Source of the DNA: Microbispora hainanensis
GTDB lineage: Bacteria; Actinomycetota; Actinomycetes; Streptosporangiales; Streptosporangiaceae
Reading direction: 5' to 3'
Assembly: GCF_036186745.1 (NCBI RefSeq)
Contig: NZ_CP108086.1
Location: forward strand, 2,232,001 to 2,296,000
DNA length: 64,000 bases
In this document: positions 27,492-35,380 of the stretch, piece by piece
Position numbering within the stretch: position 1 is the first letter of the stretch
Layout of the letters: each line of letters opens with the position of its first letter
Translations under genes and position numbers: made by a program
The notes under the pieces: generated by a model
Database searches by the model: none
What the model saw: only the letters and a program-made list of their open reading frames with translations
What the model was told of the DNA's origin: nothing

Positions 27492-27890
27492 CCCGCGCCC
27501 CCTCCCCCGGAGCCGACACAGATGGATCGGGGGGCGCCGCTCGCCGGTTGAACCGCGTTGATTTCCGGCGCGAGTGTGCCCGAAACCCCCGGCGTGGACC
27601 GCGTACAGAGCGCGTCAATACTCGGTGCGAACCCGTATGAAAGCCGTCAAGAGCGTCCAACTGCCACCGATTCGGGACTTTGCTTGTGCTGAGACCGTCA
27701 ACGGTCCACCGGTCCCGTACGCCGAGCTGCAGGCTCCTAGAGTGACCAGGGAACGGGGGCGGGACGTACGCGGGGTGCGGGCGCTGATCGCGGCCGCGCA
27801 CACGACCGGCCGCGCGCCGGGCTTCCTGGGGAGCCCGGCGTGACCGTGCTCGAACTCAATCCGGCCCTCGACAGGGAGAGGTGATCGGCC
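27492..27890. other. Divergent spacer before kdpD with a 5'-UTR hairpin
   Basis: No gene is supported here. GACCGTCAACGGTC near 27692-27705 is a nearly palindromic site. CGCCGGGCT (27815-27823) and AGCCCGGCG (27832-27840) form a perfect nine-pair stem ending 50 bp before the kdpD start, suitable for an attenuator or terminator. Confidence 0.45.
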
Positions 27891-30476
27891 ATGCCACGCG
27901 GGCGGCTGCGGATCTACCTCGGCGCGGCACCCGGGGTCGGGAAGACGTACGCCATGCTGTGCGAGGGCCACCGCCGCGGCGAACGCGGCACGGACGTCGT
28001 GGTCGGCCTGGTGGAGACCCACGGCCGCGCTCGCACCGCGGAGCTGCTGGAGGGGCTGGAGATCGTCCCCCGCAGGACCGTGACGTACCGGGGTGCGGCC
28101 TTCACCGAGCTGGACGTCGACGCGGTGATCGCCCGGCGCCCGAGCGTCGCCCTGGTCGACGAGTTGGCGCACACCAACGCGCCGGGCTCGCGCAACGCCA
28201 AGCGCTGGCAGGACATCGACGACCTGCTCGACGCCGGGATCGACGTGATCTCCACGGTCAACATCCAGCACCTGGAGTCGGTCAACGACGTCGTCCAGCA
28301 CATCACCGGCATTCCGCAGCGCGAGACCGTGCCCGACGAGGTCGTACGGCGGGCCGACCAGGTCGAGCTGGTCGACATGGCTCCTGAGGCGCTGCGGCGG
28401 CGGCTCGCGCACGGCAACGTGTATCTGCCGGAGAAGGTGGACGCCGCGCTCGCCAACTATTTCCGCGTCGGCAACCTCACCGCGCTGCGCGAGCTGGCCC
28501 TGCTGTGGCTCGCCGACGAGGTGGACGAGCAGCTCGACCGCTACCGGGCCGAGCACGGCATCGCCGACACGTGGGAGGCGCGCGAGCGGGTCGTCGTCGC
28601 GCTGACCGGGGGACCGGAGGGCGACACCCTCGTCCGGCGCGCGGCCCGCATCGCCGCCCGCACCAAGGGCGCCGACCTGCTCGCCGTTCACGTCACCCGG
28701 GCGGACGGGCTCGCCTCCGGGGGCGACCCGGCGCTGCTGGCGCGCCAGCGCGCCCTCGTGGAGAGCATGGGCGGCACCTATCACCAGGTCGTCGGCGACG
28801 ACATCCCCCGCGCGCTGCTCGACTTCGCCCGCGGCGTCAACGCCACCCAGCTCGTGCTCGGCGCCTCCCGGCGCGGCCGGATCGCGCAGATCTTCGGCCG
28901 AGGGGTGGGCGTCGAGACGACCGCCAGGTCGGGCTCGATCGACGTCCACATGATCACGCACGAGCAGGTCAAGAAGGGACGGGAGGGCCCGCAGCGGTCG
29001 CGGGCGGCCCTCACCCGGCGGCGCAGGCTGACGGGGTGGGCCGTCGCGCTCACCGGCCTGCCGCTGCTCACCGCCGTCCTGCTGCCCTTCCGGGACACAC
29101 TGTCGCTGCCGAGCTTCATCCTGCTGTTCCTGACCACCGTCGTGGGCGTGGCACTGATCGGCGGCATGTGGCCGGCGATCACGGCGGCGGTCGCCGGATC
29201 ACTGCTGATCAACTTCTTCTTCACCCCGCCGACGCACACGCTGACGATCGCCGACCCGGAGAACCTCTTCGCCCTGGCCGTCTTCGTCGTCGTCGCGGCG
29301 GCGGTCAGCATGATCGTGGACGTGGCGGCCCGCCGTACGCGGGAGGCGGCCCGCGCAGGGGCGGACGCCGAGATCCTGTCCGCGCTGGCCGGGCACGTGC
29401 TGCGCGGCGAGGGAGCCGTGCCGTCCCTGCTCGCGCGTACGCGGGAGACGTTCGGCCTGGTCTCGGTCACCCTGCTGGAACGGCGGCCCGAGGCGGGACA
29501 GGGGCCGGACGACCGGTCCGACCCCGCCTCGTGGCGGATCGTCGCCACCTCGGGGGGAGAGCCGTGCACCTGCCCGGACGCCGCGGGCACCGACGTGGAC
29601 ATCGACGGCGACCTCGTGCTCGCCGCGCGCGGTCGGCTGCTCGACGCCTCCGAGCGCCGCGTCATCGAGGCGTTCGCCGCGCAGATGGCCGTCGCCCTGC
29701 GGCAGGAACGGCTGGAGGAGGAGGCCGGGCAGGCCAGGCCGCTCGCGGAGGCCGACCGGATGCGCACCGCGCTGCTCGCGGCGGTCAGCCACGACCTGCG
29801 CACCCCGCTGGCCGCGGCGAAGGCATCCGTGGAGAGTCTGCGCGCCACCGACGTCGAGTGGTCCCCGGAGGACCGCGCCGAGCTGCTGGAGGCCGCGGAC
29901 GAGTCGCTGGCCAGACTCGACCGCCTGGTGGCCAACCTGCTCGACATGAGCCGCCTGCAGGCCGGGGTGCTCGGCGTGGCCGCCCAGCCGGTCGCCGTCG
30001 AGGAGGTCGTGCCCCGGGCGGTGGACGACCTCGGGCCGCTCGCCGCCGAGGTGAAGATCGACATCCCGCACGACCTCCCCGAGGTCGTCGCCGATCCGGC
30101 GCTGCTGGAGCGGGTGCTCGCCAACCTCGTCGGCAACGCCGTCCGCTACACCCCCGCAGGAGAGAACGTGCTCGTCACCGCCAGCAGATACGGAGACCGG
30201 GCCGAGATCCGGATAATCGACCGCGGGCCCGGTGTGCCGCGCGACGCCTACGACCGGATCTTCCTGCCCTTCCAGCGGCTGGGCGACCGGGACAACCACA
30301 GCGGCGTCGGGCTGGGCCTGGCCCTGGCGCGCGGACTGACCGAGGCGATGGGAGGCCGGTTGTCACCCGACGAGACACCCGGGGGAGGGCTCACCATGAT
30401 CCTGACCCTGCCCGTCGCCGTACACCTCCACGACCTGCGTGAGAGCCCCGCGGATCTGGGGGGTGCGGCGTCATGA
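27891..30476 (+). CDS. kdpD: Sensor histidine kinase KdpD
   Basis: An 861-residue membrane sensor for potassium limitation. The KdpD domain (1-210) has a Walker A (YLGAAPGVGKTYAML) and LVDELAHTNAPGSRNAKRWQ. A universal-stress-like domain follows (230-360), then DUF4118 with four membrane helices (about 385-485), a GAF-like segment, HisKA with AAVSHDLRTPLAAAKAS (His634) and a HATPase (NLVGNAVRY, GVGLGLALARG). GGGAGAGGTG precedes the ATG. kdpE overlaps its stop. No kdpFABC genes are in the window, so the pair is separated from its usual target. Confidence 0.94.
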   Translation: MPRGRLRIYLGAAPGVGKTYAMLCEGHRRGERGTDVVVGLVETHGRARTAELLEGLEIVPRRTVTYRGAAFTELDVDAVIARRPSVALVDELAHTNAPGSRNAKRWQDIDDLLDAGIDVISTVNIQHLESVNDVVQHITGIPQRETVPDEVVRRADQVELVDMAPEALRRRLAHGNVYLPEKVDAALANYFRVGNLTALRELALLWLADEVDEQLDRYRAEHGIADTWEARERVVVALTGGPEGDTLVRRAARIAARTKGADLLAVHVTRADGLASGGDPALLARQRALVESMGGTYHQVVGDDIPRALLDFARGVNATQLVLGASRRGRIAQIFGRGVGVETTARSGSIDVHMITHEQVKKGREGPQRSRAALTRRRRLTGWAVALTGLPLLTAVLLPFRDTLSLPSFILLFLTTVVGVALIGGMWPAITAAVAGSLLINFFFTPPTHTLTIADPENLFALAVFVVVAAAVSMIVDVAARRTREAARAGADAEILSALAGHVLRGEGAVPSLLARTRETFGLVSVTLLERRPEAGQGPDDRSDPASWRIVATSGGEPCTCPDAAGTDVDIDGDLVLAARGRLLDASERRVIEAFAAQMAVALRQERLEEEAGQARPLAEADRMRTALLAAVSHDLRTPLAAAKASVESLRATDVEWSPEDRAELLEAADESLARLDRLVANLLDMSRLQAGVLGVAAQPVAVEEVVPRAVDDLGPLAAEVKIDIPHDLPEVVADPALLERVLANLVGNAVRYTPAGENVLVTASRYGDRAEIRIIDRGPGVPRDAYDRIFLPFQRLGDRDNHSGVGLGLALARGLTEAMGGRLSPDETPGGGLTMILTLPVAVHLHDLRESPADLGGAAS

Positions 30477-31141
30477 GCCGGATCCTCGTCGTCGACGACG
30501 AGCCGCAGATCCTCCGCGCGCTGCGGATCAACCTGGCGGCGCGCGGGTATGAGGTCGCCGTCGCGGCGGACGGCGGCTCCGCGTTGCGCGAGGCCGCGGA
30601 CCGGCGTCCCGACCTGATCGTGCTGGACCTCGGGCTGCCCGACATGGACGGAGTCGACGTCATCCACGGCGTACGCGGCTGGAGCAGCGTGCCGATCATC
30701 GTGCTGTCGGGACGCAGCGGCAACCAGGACAAGATCGACGCGCTGGACGCCGGGGCGGACGACTACGTCACCAAGCCCTTCGGGGTGGACGAGCTGCTGG
30801 CCCGCGTACGCGCGGTGACCCGGCGCACCGGCTCCCGGGAGAGCGAGCCCGCCCGTGTGAGCATCGGGGAGCACGTGATCGACCTCGCCGAGAAGACCGT
30901 TTCCGGCGACGTACGGCTGACCCCGACCGAATGGCACATCCTCGAACTGCTCGTGCGCAATCCCGGCAAGCTGATCAGCCAGCGGCAGCTGCTGCGCGAG
31001 GTGTGGGGCACGCAGTACGTCAAGGAGACGCATTACCTGCGGCAGTACATGGCTCAGCTCCGGCGCAAGCTGGAGAAGGATCCCGCCCACCCCGTCCACC
31101 TGATCACCGAGCCCGGCATGGGCTACCGCTTCACCTCCTGA
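30473..31141 (+). CDS. kdpE: Response regulator KdpE
   Basis: A 222-residue OmpR/PhoB-type regulator. Receiver domain: ILVVDDEPQI acidic pocket, phospho-acceptor Asp52 in LIVLDLGLPDMDG, Lys in YVTKPFG. DNA-binding winged helix from about residue 125: VRLTPTEWHILELLVRNPGK and YVKETHYLRQYMAQLRRKLE, the latter being typical KdpE. ATGA overlap with kdpD couples translation. Confidence 0.94.
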   Translation: MSRILVVDDEPQILRALRINLAARGYEVAVAADGGSALREAADRRPDLIVLDLGLPDMDGVDVIHGVRGWSSVPIIVLSGRSGNQDKIDALDAGADDYVTKPFGVDELLARVRAVTRRTGSRESEPARVSIGEHVIDLAEKTVSGDVRLTPTEWHILELLVRNPGKLISQRQLLREVWGTQYVKETHYLRQYMAQLRRKLEKDPAHPVHLITEPGMGYRFTS

Positions 31142-31323
31142 CGGCCGCACTTCCGCTGCCATCCTTCGAGCGCTCCGGCACGCGTCGTGGGACGGCGCTT
31201 AGCGGCAGGACGCCTCGGGACGGCGTCCTGCGGACGGCTCGAAACGGGCGTTGGGAAAGTGCGTCGAGGGACGGGGTCGAGGGCGCGGAACTGTCGGTCG
31301 GGTCCGGAAGAATCACTCTCATC

Positions 31324-31641
31324 ATGACCACCACCGCGCTGCCCACGTCCGCGCCGCCCGTCGCCGCGCGGACCATCACTGCGCCGCCCCCGCCCGTCCC
31401 GGCCACCGTTGCCGCGCCGCCCGTTGCCGCGCCGCCCGTTGCCGCGCCGCCCGTTGCCGCGCCGGCCGAGGCGTCGGCACGTGCCCTGCCGGTCGAGCTC
31501 ATCGACGGCCCGGGAGGGAGGCTCTACCTGCTGCCCTTCGCACCGCTCACCCCCGACGACTGCGAGGCCTTGTCCGTGCTCCTCGCCGCCCGCGCCGCCG
31601 CCGTACGCAGGAAGGAGTCCGCCACGCCCCAGCCCGAGTAG
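31324..31641 (+). CDS. Hypothetical protein with PPVAA repeats
   Basis: A 105-residue protein. Residues 10-50 are Ala/Pro/Val repeats (four 15-bp units encoding AAPPV at 31411-31467), and the C-terminal half LIDGPGGRLYLLPFAPLTPD is a short conserved-looking domain of unknown function ending in a basic helix. The ATG lacks a strong ribosome site. It lies 180 bp after kdpE on the same strand; a link to potassium control is unproven. Confidence 0.5.
   Translation: MTTTALPTSAPPVAARTITAPPPPVPATVAAPPVAAPPVAAPPVAAPAEASARALPVELIDGPGGRLYLLPFAPLTPDDCEALSVLLAARAAAVRRKESATPQPE
31411..31467 (+). repeat. 15-bp tandem repeat, four copies, in frame
   Basis: GCCGCGCCGCCCGTT occurs three times exactly plus one partial copy, encoding AAPPV units inside the hypothetical protein. 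Confidence 0.9.
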
Positions 31642-31758
31642 ACCCGGCCTGCGCGCTCCAAGGGGGTGTGTGGTGCGGATCACATCAGGTGCGTGTCACG
31701 TATGGGCGGGCCGCTTCCATCTGCTGGTCGTCAACGGTTCGGACGAGGAGACGGAACG

Positions 31759-32961
31759 ATGAGCGCACAGCACGAAGCCGGGGCGGCGACCACCCACCGA
31801 GTGGTGATCCTCGGGGCGGGATACGCGGGCCTGTCCGCGGCGATCCAGCTCGGGACGAGGGTCAAGCCGGGCGGCAACGTTCGGGTGACCCTGGTGAACG
31901 CGCAGGAGCGGTTCACCGAGCGGCTGCGGCTGCACATGACGGCGAGCGGGCAGCGGCTCGCCGAGCTGAGCATCCCCGAGCTGCTGGAGGGCACGGCCGC
32001 GCACTTCGAGCGCGGGTGGGTGACGGCGGTGGACGTGAACGCGAAGACCGTGCGGATCGACGACGAACGCGTCCTGCCCTACGACACGCTCGTGTACGCG
32101 CTGGGCGGCGTGGCCGACACGGCGGCGGTCCCGGGAGTCGAGGACCACGCCTACACCCTGAACACCGCCCAGGACGCCGAGGTGCTGGCCGACCGGCTGT
32201 CGGGGCTCGGCAGCGGCACGGTGGTGGTCGTCGGCAGCGGGCTGACCGGTGTCGAGTCGGCCGCGGAGATCGCCGAGCGGCACCCGGAGCTGCGCGTCGT
32301 GCTGCTGGGCCGCGGCGAACCCGGTGCGGCCATGAACCCGAAGGCCAGGGCTTATGTGCGGGCCGCGCTCGACCGCCTGAAGGTGCAGGTGCGCAGCGGA
32401 GTCGAGGTGGTGAAGGTGCTGCCCGGCATGGTCAAGCTGGCCGGCGGGGAGAGCGTGCCGGCCGACGCCGTCCTGTGGACGAGCGGCACGCGGGTGTCGC
32501 CGCTGGCGTCCGCCGCCGGGCTGACCGTCGACGACCACGGCCGGGTCGTCACCGACGCCGCGCTGCGGTCGGTGTCCCACCCCGAGGTGTACGCCGTGGG
32601 TGACGCGGCGGCGATCCGTCAGGGCTACGGCGTCATGCACGGCACCTGCCAGGGCGGCATGCCGACCGGTGTGCACGCCGCGCTGTCGATCCTCCGGACG
32701 CTGAAGGGCAAGCGGCCCAAGCCGTTCCGCTTCGGCTATTACCACACGCCGGTCAGCCTGGGCCGGAACGACGCGGTCGTGCAGTTCACCCACCCCGACG
32801 ACAGCCCCCGGCGGCTGTATCTGACGGGCCGCGTCGCCATGCGATACAAGGAGACGGTGACCGCAGCACCATGGCCCACGTGGGGCCGCATGAAGAAGAT
32901 GCCCGCCTCGGGCGCGTTCTGGCCCCGCGGTGGCCGCTTCACCCGCGTGCGGGAGGCGTGA
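31759..32961 (+). CDS. NAD(P)/FAD-dependent oxidoreductase, NDH-2-like
   Basis: A 400-residue flavoprotein. FAD-binding VVILGAGYAGLSAAIQLGTR lies near residue 14, the NAD-binding motif VVVVGSGLTGVESAAEIAER near residue 160, and the C-terminal FAD contact EVYAVGDAAAIRQGYG near residue 280. The overall build is that of type II NADH dehydrogenases or related disulfide-type reductases, but there is no CxxC redox pair. AGGAG precedes ATG 31759. Its stop overlaps the start of an ECF41 sigma factor; oxidoreductases are among the classic partners of that group, so it is probably the sigma factor's main target. Confidence 0.88.
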   Translation: MSAQHEAGAATTHRVVILGAGYAGLSAAIQLGTRVKPGGNVRVTLVNAQERFTERLRLHMTASGQRLAELSIPELLEGTAAHFERGWVTAVDVNAKTVRIDDERVLPYDTLVYALGGVADTAAVPGVEDHAYTLNTAQDAEVLADRLSGLGSGTVVVVGSGLTGVESAAEIAERHPELRVVLLGRGEPGAAMNPKARAYVRAALDRLKVQVRSGVEVVKVLPGMVKLAGGESVPADAVLWTSGTRVSPLASAAGLTVDDHGRVVTDAALRSVSHPEVYAVGDAAAIRQGYGVMHGTCQGGMPTGVHAALSILRTLKGKRPKPFRFGYYHTPVSLGRNDAVVQFTHPDDSPRRLYLTGRVAMRYKETVTAAPWPTWGRMKKMPASGAFWPRGGRFTRVREA

Positions 32962-34040
32962 TGACCGAGCTCCCCGGCGTGGCCGAGCCCTCCGGCATGA
33001 CCGGGCCTCCCGACATGCCCCAGCCTCCCGGCGTGAGCGAGACTCCTGGCATGACCGGGCCTCCCGGCGTGGCCGAGCTCTCCGGCATGGGCCTGCCTCC
33101 CGGTATGACCCGGCGTCCCGGCATCACGCAGCCTGGCGACCTCGACCAGCAGGTGTTCGTGCAGCATCGCAACCTGCTGTTCTCGGTGGCCTACCGCATC
33201 CTCGGCTCCGCGGCCGACGCCGAGGACGCGGTCCAGGACGCCTGGCTCAACTGGTCGGCGGCCGACCGTTCGCAGGTGGCCGACCCGAAGGCGTACCTGA
33301 CGCGGATCGTGTCGAACGTGGCGCTGGAGCGCTTGCGCTCCACGCAGCGCAAGCGTGAGGCCTACGTGGGGCCGTGGCTGCCGGAGCCCATCCTGACCAG
33401 CGCAGACACCGCCGAGACCATCGCCGACGCCGATTCGGTGTCGATGGCGATGCTCGTGGTGCTTGAGACGCTGAGCCCGCTTGAGCGCGCGGTGTTCGTG
33501 CTCAAGGAGGTCTTCGACTTCAGCCACGCCGAGATCGCGGAGGCGGTCGAGCGTTCCGAGGCCGCCGTACGGCAGGCCGCGCACCGCGCCCGCGAGCACG
33601 TGGCGGCCCGGCGGCCGCGCTTCGCGGCGGACCGGTCGCGGCAGCGTCAGGTCACCGAGCGGTTCTTCGCCGCCGCGACCGGCGGTGACATGAATGCTTT
33701 GATGGAGCTGCTGTCCCCGGACGTCACCCTGTGGACGGACGGCGGCGGCAAGGTACGCCAGGCCCTGCGCCCGGTCATCGGCGCGGCGACGGTGGCCGCC
33801 TGGTTCGCCTCCATCGGCACGGTCAGCTACCAGGGCGTCGAGCCCGCAGACATGAACGCCGAGCTCGTCGAGATCAACGGCGGTCCCGGCATCGTCTTCG
33901 GCGCCCCGGGTCGCGTGATCGCCACCGTCACCTTCGATTTCGACACCGACGGCCGGATCACCACCATCCACAACGTGGCCAACCCGGACAAGCTCCAGGC
34001 GGTCGCGGATGGCACTCCCCGCAATCTCGGGACGCGGTGA
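32961..34040 (+). CDS. ECF41-type sigma factor with repeat-expanded N-terminus
   Basis: A 359-residue sigma factor. About 55 N-terminal residues are Pro/Gly/Met repeats (GMTGPPDMP, GMTGPPGVAEL, GMGLPPGMTRRPG) not found in normal members. Region 2 follows (LLFSVAYRILGSAADAEDAV), then the linker WLPEP, region 4 (ERAVFVLKEVFDFSHAEIAE) and a SnoaL-like C-terminus with DGGGKV and NPDKL. WLPEP, DGGGK and NPDKL are the ECF41 marks; in that group the C-terminal domain acts as a built-in anti-sigma module. Coupled by ATGA to the flavoprotein gene upstream. Confidence 0.9.
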   Translation: MTELPGVAEPSGMTGPPDMPQPPGVSETPGMTGPPGVAELSGMGLPPGMTRRPGITQPGDLDQQVFVQHRNLLFSVAYRILGSAADAEDAVQDAWLNWSAADRSQVADPKAYLTRIVSNVALERLRSTQRKREAYVGPWLPEPILTSADTAETIADADSVSMAMLVVLETLSPLERAVFVLKEVFDFSHAEIAEAVERSEAAVRQAAHRAREHVAARRPRFAADRSRQRQVTERFFAAATGGDMNALMELLSPDVTLWTDGGGKVRQALRPVIGAATVAAWFASIGTVSYQGVEPADMNAELVEINGGPGIVFGAPGRVIATVTFDFDTDGRITTIHNVANPDKLQAVADGTPRNLGTR

Positions 34041-34061
34041 GCCCCGCGTGAGGGTGGCCGC

Positions 34062-34799
34062 TCAGGACACGCAGCAGGTGGAGCAGACCTCGGCGTCCGG
34101 CAGCGTGACCCACAGGCAGCACGTGCGGCGGCGATATCCGTCGCCGTCGGGCGTTAGCAGTCCGGCCACCGGCGGCCCGATCTCGTCCAGCAGGCGGGCC
34201 GCCTCGGCGTACGGACCGATCGTGAGCAGCGGGTGGGCGAACGCCTCCGCGGTCGAGCCCCACAGGGTGCGCTCGCCCACCTTGGTCAGGGTGCCGAGCG
34301 CCCTGACGAACGGATACTGGCTCTCCAGGAGCGCCTCCCTGATGGCCGCCGCGAGGTCGGGCACGACGACGGTGCCCTCGGCTCCGGCCAGCGGGTCGCC
34401 GGGGAGCACGGCCACGGTCACCCGCGACGCCGCCACCGTCACCCCCGCGGCGGACGGCCTGACCAGCGTGTCCTCCAGGCGCATCAGCGGCACCCGGCGG
34501 CCGAGACCCCAGCCCAGGGCCATCGGCATCGTGTGCCAGTAGCCGTAGGTCTTCCACAGCAGCGCCGCCGCCACGTGACGCGGCGCGCTCCAGCGTGCGG
34601 CCGTCTCGTCCACCAGCGCGAGCAGTCCCTCGTACGGCTCTCGCACCAGGGCGGCGGCAGGGGTCCAGCCGGGGGAGTCGTCGGCGACCAGCCCGGGCAG
34701 CACCCCCAGCACGCCGCCGCGCTCCGCCGCGAGGCCTTCCAGATGGCTGGAAAGGGTGTCGAGCAGCACTCCGCACTCCTTGGTCTCAGTGGTGGTCAT
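34062..34799 (-). CDS. FhuF-like (2Fe-2S) siderophore-iron reductase
   Basis: A 245-residue protein. The C-terminus CCLWVTLPDAEVCSTCCVS carries the Cys-Cys-x10-Cys-x2-Cys arrangement that binds a [2Fe-2S] cluster in FhuF-type ferric-siderophore reductases. A helical domain with LLWKTYGYWHTMPMALGWGL matches the family. It would reduce imported ferrioxamine to release iron. It is the last gene of the six-gene leftward iron operon and overlaps the acyltransferase gene by ATGA. Confidence 0.87.
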   Translation of the reverse strand: MTTTETKECGVLLDTLSSHLEGLAAERGGVLGVLPGLVADDSPGWTPAAALVREPYEGLLALVDETAARWSAPRHVAAALLWKTYGYWHTMPMALGWGLGRRVPLMRLEDTLVRPSAAGVTVAASRVTVAVLPGDPLAGAEGTVVVPDLAAAIREALLESQYPFVRALGTLTKVGERTLWGSTAEAFAHPLLTIGPYAEAARLLDEIGPPVAGLLTPDGDGYRRRTCCLWVTLPDAEVCSTCCVS

Positions 34800-35380
34800 C
34801 GGTGGTGGTCTCTGGCGAGGAAGAGCAGCCGGGCCCGCTTGTCCGGCAGGTCGATCTCGGGCCCGAGCGTGAAGCCGGTCCGCAGCATCCGGTCGATCAC
34901 CTTGTCGTTGCGGGTGTCCGGCTCGGCGACGATCCGGGTGTGGCGCGGGTCGGCGAACACGTACGCCAGGAGCACGGACAGCAGGGCGGGGGTGAAGCCG
35001 CGCTCGCCCTTCCCCGTCGCCGGCCCGACGAGCAGGTGGACGCCGAAGTCGCCCGGCTGGACGTCGTAGCACTCCCCGACCGGGTCGGCCTCCGGCTCGT
35101 ATGTCTGGAAGAGCGCCACCGGCCGGTCGTCGCGGCACACGAGATAGGCGTGATGGGTGGCGAGGCCATCCAGATAGTCGTAGATCTCCAGCACCCGCTC
35201 GCGGCTCGCGTCGAGCATGCCCCAGAACCGGGCCCGCTCCTCGGTGACCCAGGAGTGGATGAGATCGGCGTCGGCCGGCGGGTCCACCGGCACGATGCGG
35301 AAGGTGCCGAACCCCTCGACCGTCTGTTCCCACACGGCCGCACGCCGTGCGGGGGCCGTGGTGTGCGCCTCAGTCGTCAT
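34796..35380 (-). CDS. GNAT acyltransferase of the siderophore operon (DesH/AlcB-like)
   Basis: A 194-residue GNAT-fold protein. DADLIHSWVTEERARFWGML, VALFQTYEPEADPVGECYDV and RIVAEPDTRNDKVIDRMLRT match the AlcB/IucB group of hydroxylamine acyltransferases involved in hydroxamate siderophores. It is a second such enzyme besides DesC and may use a different acyl-CoA. It lies between the acylase and the FhuF-like gene, overlapping both. From memory, some Streptomyces des clusters carry an acylase/acyltransferase pair called desG/desH linked to aryl-desferrioxamines. Confidence 0.8.
   Translation of the reverse strand: MTTEAHTTAPARRAAVWEQTVEGFGTFRIVPVDPPADADLIHSWVTEERARFWGMLDASRERVLEIYDYLDGLATHHAYLVCRDDRPVALFQTYEPEADPVGECYDVQPGDFGVHLLVGPATGKGERGFTPALLSVLLAYVFADPRHTRIVAEPDTRNDKVIDRMLRTGFTLGPEIDLPDKRARLLFLARDHHR

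Noticed and set aside
27574-27843. Small plus-strand frame of 89 codons before kdpD
   Set aside because: No ribosome site, no recognisable domain, and it overlaps the leader hairpin.
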